Shown here: one piece after another, positions 54,867-62,653 of the stretch
Layout: each line of letters begins with the position of its first letter
How positions within the stretch are numbered: position 1 is the stretch's first letter
Source of the DNA: Levilactobacillus fujinensis
GTDB taxonomy: Bacteria; Bacillota; Bacilli; Lactobacillales; Lactobacillaceae
Length of the DNA: 64,000 nt
Reading direction: 5' to 3'
Assembly (NCBI RefSeq): GCF_003946335.1
Contig: NZ_RHNX01000012.1
Coordinates: 1 to 64,000 of the forward strand
Translations under genes and position numbers: made by a program
The notes under the pieces: model-generated
What the model was told of the DNA's origin: nothing
Databases searched by the model: none
The model's input: only the letters and a program-made list of their open reading frames with translations

Positions 54867-55937
54867 ATCGAACAGGCAGTCCAAACGTTGAACTTAAATG
54901 ACCCAGCCGTCTTTAAGGAGTGGCAAGAATTTCTTGAGTCGCTAGGCGTTACCAATTTTCAAGCCAACGAACGCCAACAGATCGACACGACCTTGGGCAT
55001 GTACAATGAACGCGGAAACTTAGTTGCAACCGGTTCTGTGGCCGGCAATGTCTTGAAGTACATTGGCGTGTGCAACAAGTTTTCCACGCAGGGTAGTCAC
55101 TTCAATTCAATCGTGTCGGCGCTGATGAACCTGTTGGCACAACGGGGCGTCTTTCACCTCTTCGTGTTCACCAAGGTCAAGTACACGACTAGTTTTCAGC
55201 ACGTCGGTTTTCACGAACTGGCCCGTACCGACCTGGGCGTCATCCTTGAAACGGGAGACACTGGTGTTACCGATTACGTTCACCGCGTGGCGCAAGCTGC
55301 GGCCAAACAGAATTTGGCCACGGCCAGCAAGGTGGGGGCTATCGTGATGAACGCTAATCCGTTCACTCGTGGTCACCGTTACTTGGTTGAACGCGCCGCC
55401 CGTGAAAATGACCTGGTCTACGTCTTCGTGGTCAACGATGATGTGTCGTTGTTTACCACGACGGAGCGCTTGGCGTTAGTCAAAGCCGGCACGGCGGACC
55501 TCACCAATGTGGTCGTGGTCAGTGGTGACCAATACATGGTCAGCTACGTGACGTTTCCCGCATACTTCTTGCCAACGCAAGATGATGCGATACGTTACCA
55601 GACTACATTGGATGCCCGATTGTTCCGCGACCAGATTGCGTCTGCCCTACACATCACCACGCGCTACTTGGGCAGCGAGCCATTCTCGCGGACCACGGGT
55701 ATCTACAACCAAGTTTTACAAACGGAGCTCCCACCGACAGTGACCGTCAAAGTCATTGATCGGCAGACCAGCGGCGATAACGTGATTACCGCCACTCAGG
55801 TTCGACGTGCGCTAGCAGACAATGCGCTAGCAACTGTTCGCAACTGGGTCCCCACCACCACTTATCAATTTATGCAGCAAAACTTAACGACGTTACAGGC
55901 TAGAATTCAGGAAGGAATGAACATTAATGGAAATTAA
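54867..55937 (+). CDS. citC: Citrate lyase ligase CitC, possible ATC start
   Basis: About 356 residues. It acetylates the thiol of the CitD prosthetic group. The nucleotidyltransferase core GAIVMNANPFTRGHRYLVE is near residue 155, and SGDQYMVSY and RYLGSEPFSRTTGIYN follow; the N-terminal GNAT-like part has LGMYNERGNLVATGSVAGN. The first standard start in frame is TTG 54888, 28 bases from AGTGGGGTG. An ATC at 54867, seven bases from that site, adds IEQAVQT. No ATG, GTG or TTG lies between it and the stop at 54858. I place the start at the ATC tentatively. Confidence 0.85.
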   Translation: MEQAVQTLNLNDPAVFKEWQEFLESLGVTNFQANERQQIDTTLGMYNERGNLVATGSVAGNVLKYIGVCNKFSTQGSHFNSIVSALMNLLAQRGVFHLFVFTKVKYTTSFQHVGFHELARTDLGVILETGDTGVTDYVHRVAQAAAKQNLATASKVGAIVMNANPFTRGHRYLVERAARENDLVYVFVVNDDVSLFTTTERLALVKAGTADLTNVVVVSGDQYMVSYVTFPAYFLPTQDDAIRYQTTLDARLFRDQIASALHITTRYLGSEPFSRTTGIYNQVLQTELPPTVTVKVIDRQTSGDNVITATQVRRALADNALATVRNWVPTTTYQFMQQNLTTLQARIQEGMNINGN

Positions 55938-56220
55938 AAAGACTGCGATTGCCGGAACATTGGAATCGTCCGACATTCAGTTAATGATTTCGCAGGCCGA
56001 CAGTGGTATTGCAATCGACTTACAATCAGACGTTAAAAAGGTTTTTGGCGATCAAATCGAGGCCGTTATTACGACCACGTTAAATGAGATGGGTGTCACT
56101 TCCGCTAAGGTCAAGGCGGTTGACAAGGGTGCTTTGGACTGTGTCATTAAGGCACGAACCATCGCTGCTGTGCAACGCGCAGCTGAAACGACCGCTACAC
56201 CAGCATGGGAGGTGCTCTAA
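55927..56220 (+). CDS. citD: Citrate lyase acyl carrier protein (gamma subunit) CitD
   Basis: A 97-residue acyl carrier. Ser14 in GTLESSD carries the 2'-(5''-triphosphoribosyl)-3'-dephospho-CoA group in this family. The body VFGDQIEAVITTTLNEMGV is conserved. The ATG lies inside the end of citC with an 11-base overlap, and GGAAGGA is upstream, indicating translational coupling. Confidence 0.95.
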   Translation: MEIKKTAIAGTLESSDIQLMISQADSGIAIDLQSDVKKVFGDQIEAVITTTLNEMGVTSAKVKAVDKGALDCVIKARTIAAVQRAAETTATPAWEVL

Positions 56221-57134
56221 TGGCTGAGAATGAAGAACGTTTACGCCGGACAATGATGTTCGTTCCTGGGAACAACCCGGCAATGGTCAAAGACGCCGGC
56301 ATTTATGGCGCCGACTCCATCATGTTTGACTTGGAAGATTCAGTTTCCTTACCCGAAAAGGACGCCGCACGTTTATTGGTCTATGAAGCCTTACAGACGC
56401 AAGACTACGGCACCGCTGAAATGGTCGTGCGGGTCAACGGTCAGGACACGCCATTTTACGATAATGACGTGAAGGCCATGGTTAAGGCTGGTATCGATGT
56501 TATTCGTTTGCCTAAGGCAGAATCACCAGAAATGGTTCAAAAACTGGATGCCGACATTGCCGCCGCTGAAAAAGAGTTTGGCCGTGAAGCCGGTTCAACC
56601 CACCTGATGGCCGCCATCGAAAGCGCTAAGGGTGTCTTACGAGCCGCCGACATTGCCGCTGCTTCCGACCGGATGATTGGGATCGCCTTATCCGCTGAAG
56701 ACTACACGACGGACATGAAGACCCACCGTTACCCAGATGGCCGCGAACTTGAATTTGCTCGGAACATGGTGCTCCACGCCGCCCGGGCCGCTGGTGTGGC
56801 CGCTTTTGACACGGTCTTCACCAACATGGATGACACGGAAGGCTTCTACCGCGAAACGGAATACATTCACCAACTTGGTTTCGATGGCAAGTCCTTAGTC
56901 AATCCACGGCAGATCCCAATGGTCAACAAGGTCTACGAACCAACAGAGGCTGAAATCAAGAACGCACGAAACGTGATCAACGCCATTCAGGAAGCTAAGT
57001 TAAAGGGTTCCGGTGTGATCTCCATGAACGGCCAAATGGTCGACCGACCAGTCGTACTCCGCGCACAACGGGTCATGAAGTTAGCTAAAGCGTCCAACTT
57101 AGTTGATGAGGAGGGTAATTATCTTGAAAAGTAA
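56220..57134 (+). CDS. citE: Citrate lyase beta subunit CitE (citryl-CoA lyase)
   Basis: About 304 residues, HpcH/HpaI-type TIM barrel. It cleaves citryl-ACP to acetyl-ACP and oxaloacetate. [14 protein letters not shown] at the N-terminus, [11 protein letters not shown] and [11 protein letters not shown] with metal-binding Glu/Asp are clear. The ATG at 56220 shares one base with the citD stop codon (TAATG) and GGGAGG precedes it, so this start is preferred to 56205. Confidence 0.95.
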   Translation: MAENEERLRRTMMFVPGNNPAMVKDAGIYGADSIMFDLEDSVSLPEKDAARLLVYEALQTQDYGTAEMVVRVNGQDTPFYDNDVKAMVKAGIDVIRLPKAESPEMVQKLDADIAAAEKEFGREAGSTHLMAAIESAKGVLRAADIAAASDRMIGIALSAEDYTTDMKTHRYPDGRELEFARNMVLHAARAAGVAAFDTVFTNMDDTEGFYRETEYIHQLGFDGKSLVNPRQIPMVNKVYEPTEAEIKNARNVINAIQEAKLKGSGVISMNGQMVDRPVVLRAQRVMKLAKASNLVDEEGNYLEK

Positions 57135-58662
57135 AGTAAATCGCGAATTACCAGATGATTTAATGCAAAAGCTTGATTACAAGCCATTTGAAACGACCGA
57201 AATTGGTCATCCTGAAATCCAACGGGTAGCACCTAAGGTTCACGTTTCGACCGGAGATGATAAGATTGTCGACTCCATCAAGCAAGTCGTTGCTGACACC
57301 GTTAAAGACGGTATGACTATTTCCTTTCACCATCACTTCCGGAACGGGGACTTCGTCTTCAATCAAGTGATGCGGGTCATCATCGATGCTGGCATCAAGA
57401 ACTTAACGTTAGCCCCATCTTCATTGACCGGTGTGATGAACGATATGGTCATCGAAGCTATCAAGGCCGGGACCATTACCAACATTACCAGTTCTGGGAT
57501 GCGGGGTTCCCTCGGGGACTTTGTTTCTCACGGTGGCTTAAAGAATCCGGTTATCTTCCGTTCACACGGAAACCGGGCACGGGCCATCGAACACGGTGAC
57601 ATTAAGATCGACGTGGCCTTCTTAGGGGTACCAAGTGCTGATCGGTTAGGGAACGCCAACGGGATGGAAGGTAACGCAGTCTTCGGTTCGCTGGGGTACG
57701 CGTTGATGGACGCCCAATACGCTGATCAAGTTGTCTTACTGACCGACAACATCGTCGATTACCCGAATACGCCAGCTTCCATTAAGCAAACGCAAGTGGA
57801 CTATGTGGTCAAGGTCGACAAGGTTGGGGACCCCGACAAGATTGGTTCCGGCGCGACGCGTTTCACCAAGGACCCGAAGGAATTGAAGATCGCCTCCATG
57901 GTGAACGATGTCATCACCCACTCCCCGTACTTCAAGGATGGCTTCTCATTCCAAACGGGTTCCGGTGGTGCTGCATTGGCCGTTACCCGTTACCTGCGTC
58001 AATCCATGATCGACAATCAGATCACCGCGTCGTTTGCCTTAGGTGGCATCACAAAGCCAACGACCGACCTGCTAAATGAAGGGCTGGTCAAAAAGGTGAT
58101 GGACGTTCAAGACTTCGACAAGGGTGCCGCAGATTCTATGCACACTAATGGTAACCAACAAGAGATCGATGCGTCTTGGTACGCCGATCCCGACAACAAG
58201 GGGGCCATGGTCGACCAGTTGGACGTCGTTATTCTGAGTGCCCTAGAAATCGACACCAAGTTTAATGTCAACGTCATGACGGGTTCTGATGGCGTCATTC
58301 GGGGGGCCATTGGAGGTCACCAGGATGCTGCTACTGGGAAATTAACCATCATTTCCGCACCGTTAGTTCGGGGCCGGATCGCCACCGTTGTGCCAGATGT
58401 GACGACCGTTGTCACCCCTGGGGATTCCGTCGATGTGTTGGTTACTGAATTTGGGATTGCAATCAACCCGAAGCGGACCGACTTGATCGCCGTCTTGAGT
58501 AACATTCCTGGTCTGCCAGTCTACAAGATCGAAGACCTCCAGAAGATGGCCGAAAAGCGTGTTGGTACGCCAAAGCCATTGGAATTCACTGACCGCACCG
58601 TTGCCTTGATCGAATACCGCGATGGCACTGTGATCGACACAGTTAAGGAAGTTAAGGACTAA
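57124..58662 (+). CDS. citF: Citrate lyase alpha subunit CitF (citrate:acetyl-ACP transferase)
   Basis: About 512 residues. It exchanges acetyl for citryl on the CitD thioester. Features are [50 protein letters not shown] and [10 protein letters not shown]. The frame opens at 57103, but GAGGAGGG lies at 57107-57114 and suits the TTG at 57124 (LKSKVNREL). It overlaps citE by 11 bases, so citCDEF are coupled. A repeat copy interrupts the operon after it. Confidence 0.95.
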   Translation: MKSKVNRELPDDLMQKLDYKPFETTEIGHPEIQRVAPKVHVSTGDDKIVDSIKQVVADTVKDGMTISFHHHFRNGDFVFNQVMRVIIDAGIKNLTLAPSSLTGVMNDMVIEAIKAGTITNITSSGMRGSLGDFVSHGGLKNPVIFRSHGNRARAIEHGDIKIDVAFLGVPSADRLGNANGMEGNAVFGSLGYALMDAQYADQVVLLTDNIVDYPNTPASIKQTQVDYVVKVDKVGDPDKIGSGATRFTKDPKELKIASMVNDVITHSPYFKDGFSFQTGSGGAALAVTRYLRQSMIDNQITASFALGGITKPTTDLLNEGLVKKVMDVQDFDKGAADSMHTNGNQQEIDASWYADPDNKGAMVDQLDVVILSALEIDTKFNVNVMTGSDGVIRGAIGGHQDAATGKLTIISAPLVRGRIATVVPDVTTVVTPGDSVDVLVTEFGIAINPKRTDLIAVLSNIPGLPVYKIEDLQKMAEKRVGTPKPLEFTDRTVALIEYRDGTVIDTVKEVKD

Positions 58663-58757
58663 GATCAGTTTTGAATGGTCGCACCGCTCCAGCCTATATC
58701 TACCGGCTGGTAAGGTGAAAAGAGCCATACTATAACTGTGTATCGTAAATAAATGAG

Positions 58758-58801
58758 AATAGCCATTGCGGCTGGCGACTTGGCTAGCTACAATGGCTAT
58801 T
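58758..58801 (+). terminator. Hairpin after citF
   Basis: AATAGCCATTG and CAATGGCTATT pair around a GC-rich loop; only a weak T tract follows. It may partly end the transcript or stabilise the citF 3' end before citX. Confidence 0.55.
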
Positions 58802-58809
58802 GTTATTAA

Positions 58810-59407
58810 CTGAAGGTTGAACGTTAAAATGTTCGTGTTACTCTCGTGACAGTAAGCATTATCACCGTTAAACTAGTTGAAATGGTCGCACTCCGGCTGT
58901 GGGGAACGCCTCCAGCCAAAGGACGGGCTTCTGGCTCGCCTGAAAGCCGCCAAGTTCGGCTGTTTTTCAGGGCATCCCACGATGTAAGTCGGGAACCCCG
59001 CCTAACATCGTCGACACGGCTAGCTGCATCCCTGGCCGCCTCCAGCTCAGATTGCACCCGTCAATTTCGAACGTTAAGTGCCAACCGAGTGCTGCATTTA
59101 GCGTGAATCAATAACGTTTCTATAAGACATGATCGATGTTGCCTTAGACCGCCTACGTAAGCCGAGAGGTCGGCAGATATGGGCTCAGGCGCGTCGTTCT
59201 ACTTAGTCAGGGGGTGGTTTTCCCGCTGGCTTAGTAGAAAACCAAGCTTGGAGACTCGGCATTTTCGAGGCTTCAAGTTGTGTTCGCACCGATCCAGCCC
59301 ATATCTGCCGGCCGGTAAGGCGATGGTTTGACAACGTTGCCCAATTTTAGCCGCAGTATTGCGGTTACAGTGGTCACACTAGGTGTTTTAGAGCTTTTAA
59401 CCTTTAG
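58810..59407 (+). repeat. Composite intergenic repeat, copy III, inside the cit operon
   Basis: About 598 bases, the longest copy. Ends are CTGAAGGTTGAACG and CTTTTAACCTTTAG, giving an imperfect terminal inverted repeat of about 45 bases. The left arm holds GGACGGGCTTCTGGCTCGCC and the core is 59158-59326 with all hairpins. It lies between citF and citX, ending 15 bases before the citX ribosome binding site. Confidence 0.88.
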
Positions 59408-59436
59408 TTGCTAAGAATAACGAGGAGGAATTTGTG

Positions 59437-60006
59437 ATGACGACATCTATTTTTGAAACGGGAATGCCAATAGATATTGCGGGGGTACTGGCAAACAAGG
59501 ATCGGCGGGTGGCCTTTCAGCGAGAAGCACTGCGGTCCGACCCTAACCAGACACTACTAGCAATCAAGCTAAATATTCCTGGACCAATTAAAAATAATGC
59601 GGCCATCACACAGCTCTTCAATCGCGGCGTACAGGAGTTTCAGGCAGCTTTAACGGCTAACGGAATTGTCGTGGAACAGCTAGCTGGTTGGGGAACCGTT
59701 GCCGGTAACGAATTGTTCTTACGGACGATCACGGCTGCAGCGGTGGTAAAAAAGGTAGCGGCAACGTTCGAGGATACGACAGAACTGGGCCGAATCTTTG
59801 ATGTTGATGTGTTGGACGGCACCGGCCACTCTTGGTCACGGACTGAACTGGGTGCGGAAGCGCGCCGATGCTTCATTTGCAATCGGCCGGCTAAGGAATG
59901 TGCGCGGTCTCGCCGCCACAGTGTTGCCGACCTGCAAGCCTATATTGATGATATGTATCATAAGACGTTTGACCCAGAGGAGGGCATGACTCGTGACGAC
60001 CACTAA
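59437..60006 (+). CDS. citX: Apo-citrate lyase phosphoribosyl-dephospho-CoA transferase CitX
   Basis: About 189 residues. It attaches the prosthetic group to apo-CitD. The family motif GRIFDVDVLD and the Cys/Arg-rich block RRCFICNRPAKECARSRRHS are present. GAGGAGG precedes GTG-ATG; the ATG at 59437 is preferred. It is separated from citF by 774 bases of repeat but is followed directly by citG with a 14-base overlap. Confidence 0.93.
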   Translation: MTTSIFETGMPIDIAGVLANKDRRVAFQREALRSDPNQTLLAIKLNIPGPIKNNAAITQLFNRGVQEFQAALTANGIVVEQLAGWGTVAGNELFLRTITAAAVVKKVAATFEDTTELGRIFDVDVLDGTGHSWSRTELGAEARRCFICNRPAKECARSRRHSVADLQAYIDDMYHKTFDPEEGMTRDDH

Positions 60007-60862
60007 ACCAACTGAAACGTTAGCGACAGATGCGTTGCGGGCACTGCTCTATGAGGTGTCGGTCACGCCTAAACCAGGCCTAGTGGATCCCGCGTCTCAG
60101 GGTCCGCACCCGGATATGACGGTGTTTACCTTCATCGACAGCGCGTTGAGCCTCCAACCGTACTTCATGCAGTGTGTTGCGGCGGGAACGGCGTTTGCTG
60201 GTAGCGACCTGACCGACTTATTTAGTCAGATTCGGCCCCTCGGGGTAGATGCTGAACGTGCGATGCGCACGGCAACGAATACAGTGAACACGCATAAGGG
60301 CGCCATTTTCTCGCTAGGTATTCTAGTTACGGCCAGCGCGTACGCGGCGCAGGCAGATTTGGAACTGCGGGCAACGGTCAAGGCGATGCTGTATGGACTG
60401 ACTGCGCACGACTTTGATGGGCTTACCGATAAGTCTGCCGACCAACTGACTGCTGGAGAAAAACTGTACTTGCGTGATGGCATTACCGGCATTCGCGGGG
60501 AGGCTGAGGCCGGGTACCCCACCGTCTTCGACATGGCGCTACCGGCGTTACGTCGGAGCACGGGAACGCTCAATCAACGGCTGTTAGACACACTACTGAC
60601 CATTGTAGCTAACTCAACGGACACTAACCTGGTTAAACGGGCTGGTAGTGCGGACATCGTGCCATGGGCTCACCAGCAGGCACAAGATTACCTTGCGCTT
60701 GGCGGGAGTAAGACCACGGCTGGCTGGGCAAAATTGGTGGCGCTGAACCAGGTGTTCGAGCGCGACAATTTGAGCCTCGGCGGGTCCGCTGATTTGCTGA
60801 TTCTAACTGTTTTTCTAGGCCTCCGTGAAGGCATCATCGACAACGACAGTTTTAGCCTGTAG
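59993..60862 (+). CDS. citG: Triphosphoribosyl-dephospho-CoA synthase CitG
   Basis: A 289-residue enzyme that makes the prosthetic-group precursor from ATP and dephospho-CoA. TPKPGLVDPASQGPHPDM, GAIFSLGIL, DGITGIRGEAEAGYP and NLSLGGSADLL are family blocks. The start is GTG with GAGGAGGG upstream and lies within citX. It ends the operon; a terminator follows about 85 bases later. Confidence 0.93.
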   Translation: MTTTKPTETLATDALRALLYEVSVTPKPGLVDPASQGPHPDMTVFTFIDSALSLQPYFMQCVAAGTAFAGSDLTDLFSQIRPLGVDAERAMRTATNTVNTHKGAIFSLGILVTASAYAAQADLELRATVKAMLYGLTAHDFDGLTDKSADQLTAGEKLYLRDGITGIRGEAEAGYPTVFDMALPALRRSTGTLNQRLLDTLLTIVANSTDTNLVKRAGSADIVPWAHQQAQDYLALGGSKTTAGWAKLVALNQVFERDNLSLGGSADLLILTVFLGLREGIIDNDSFSL

Positions 60863-60946
60863 GCCCTTCGTGAGGGCGACTTGAAGCCTTAAAAAGTAAG
60901 CCCTCAAGGTTGTTCCTAGCCTATGTCTGTGGCTAGTTGTATCATC

Positions 60947-60986
60947 TAAAAGGCCGTACCAGTTGAAAGTGCTGGTGAGGCCTTTT
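60947..60986 (+). terminator. Terminator of the cit operon
   Basis: AAAAGGCC-TACCAG and CTGGT-GGCCTTTT form the stem. Confidence 0.85.
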
Positions 60987-61054
60987 GAAGTATCGATGGC
61001 AGTTAGCTATGGTAATTAGGTGATTTAGTGAATTCTTCGATTTGCCGACCGATA

Positions 61055-61582
61055 GCTGAAAATTGAACGTTAAAATGTTCATGTTACTCTTGCGACAGTA
61101 AGAATTAGCACGGCTAAATTAGTGAAAACAGCCGCACTCCGGCTGCCAGGAATTCCGCTTGCTGTGGGAAACGTTTCCAGCCAAAGGACGGGCTTCCAGC
61201 TCGCCTGCATCCCTGGCCGCCTCCGGCTCTGATTGTGCACGTCAATTCCAATCACTGAATCTCAAGTGGTTGCTAAAGTTTAAGCATAATTCAATAGCGC
61301 TTCAAACGGCATGATCCATATTGCCTCAGACCAACTACGTCAGCCGAGAGGTCGGCAGATATGGGCTCAGGCGCGTCGTTCTACTTAGTCGGCAGGTGGG
61401 TTCCCTGCTGGCTTAGTAGAAAACCAAGCTTGGAGACTCGGTCCTTTCGAGGCTTCAAGTTGTGTTCGCACCGATCCAGCCCATATCTGCCGGCCGGTAA
61501 GGCGATGGTTGGACAACGTTGCCTAATTTTAGACCCAGTATCGTTGTGACAACAGTCGTAATGTGTGTTTTGGAACTTTCAG
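61055..61582 (+). repeat. Composite intergenic repeat, copy IV
   Basis: About 528 bases. It starts CTGAAAATTGAACG and ends CTTTCAG, 11 bases before the stop codon of the next gene. The left arm has lost about 100 bases relative to copy III (GGCTTCCAGCTCGCC joins GCATCCCTGGCCGCC). The core lies at 61341-61507. It lies between convergent genes. Confidence 0.85.
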
Positions 61583-61593
61583 TCTTTCAACTT

Positions 61594-62340
61594 TTAATCT
61601 GCAATAAAGTTGGTGACTAACTGGAGCGTCGTTTCTCGAGCAGCACCATCTAACCCGTGGTCGGCGCCAGGAATAAGGTGGAGGGTGCTATTTTTATAGC
61701 CATCGTTGTATCGTTGCGAAGCCTGGTTGGAAACAATCTGGTCGGCGGTGCCGTGAATCAAGCAGACGGGGCCGGTGAAGTTCTGTGCGGTCTCATAGAT
61801 GGGGAGTAGTTGGGCCGTGCGAAGATAAAAACCGCTTAAGGTCTTGCCATTATCCATTGGCAGTTGGGCGGGGATGTGGTGGGGATCGTAGACGAGGCCA
61901 CGGGTGCGTCCAGCAATGGCGTCGTCTTTGAGAGTTGCGGCGGGGGCCATGAGCACTAGCTTGTGGATTAGATCGGGATAGTAGCCGGCCAACATGCTGG
62001 CCACGACGCCTCCTTGAGAATGACCGAGGAGGTCGATTTGAGCGGGGGCGATTCGGGTCTGAACGGCCGCCAAGACGGCCTGTGCGTCGGCAATCTCGTT
62101 GAGCACAGTCATATTGGCGAAGTCGCCGTCACTGTGGCCGTGACCGTTAAAATCAAAACGCACGGTGCCCACACCAATTTGTCGTAAACGTTGTGTGAGT
62201 TGGGCCAATAAGACGGTCTTTGAATAACCGCGGTCACCAGTAAAGCCATGCATAAGAATGGCAATCGTGCCATTAGGTTGGGGTGCTGGTTCGTAAATTC
62301 CCGCTAAGGTTAGACCATCACGGGTCACATTAAATTCCAT
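61594..62340 (-). CDS. Alpha/beta hydrolase, cinnamoyl/feruloyl esterase-like
   Basis: About 249 residues, very like the lactobacillar cinnamoyl esterases (LJ0536 type). HGFTGDRG forms the oxyanion region; the nucleophile is Ser108 (GHSQGG), the acid Asp200 (HGTADQIV) and the base His228 (PGADHG). The insertion between residues about 135-180 with GFYLRTAQLLPIYE is the lid that shapes the phenolic-ester pocket. It would release ferulic or caffeic acid from plant esters. GGAGG is placed for the ATG at 62340. Confidence 0.9.
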   Translation of the reverse strand: MEFNVTRDGLTLAGIYEPAPQPNGTIAILMHGFTGDRGYSKTVLLAQLTQRLRQIGVGTVRFDFNGHGHSDGDFANMTVLNEIADAQAVLAAVQTRIAPAQIDLLGHSQGGVVASMLAGYYPDLIHKLVLMAPAATLKDDAIAGRTRGLVYDPHHIPAQLPMDNGKTLSGFYLRTAQLLPIYETAQNFTGPVCLIHGTADQIVSNQASQRYNDGYKNSTLHLIPGADHGLDGAARETTLQLVTNFIAD

Positions 62341-62400
62341 CTTGAAGACCTCCACTTTTCATTGTTACCTTTTTAGAATACATAATCAATTATGATACAC

Positions 62401-62440
62401 AAACGCCCTCACCTGCAATGTTAATCGGTGAGGGCGTTTA
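62401..62440 (-). terminator. Terminator of the GPH symporter gene
   Basis: AAACGCCCTCACC and GGTGAGGGCGTTT are perfect 13-base complements. The rest of 62441-62653 shows nothing I recognise. Confidence 0.8.
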
Positions 62441-62653
62441 GATAGGGACTTGTGTTATGAGTGGCGGATGCCCGTGTGCCTAAAAGCTGTTGCGACACAA
62501 CTGGACTTGAGACTTATGGGCTAATAAGGCTTAAGAACGGTCTTTACGAGCACGGTTCCAGTAGCTACGAACTAATTGCGGTCAAGTAGGCTTGAAAGGT
62601 CACGTGTGTCTACGATTCAAACATCGCTGGAGGCGACCAGTCCTAACAGTTAA

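Noticed and set aside
58680-58717. Independent copy of the repeat core just after citF
   Set aside because: Only the right half of the outer stem (CAGCCTATATCTACCGGCTG) is recognisable; it may be a decayed remnant but is too short to call.
61361-61549. 62-codon ORF in repeat copy IV as a gene
   Set aside because: Same core frame as at 43350 and same objections; reported only as an observation.
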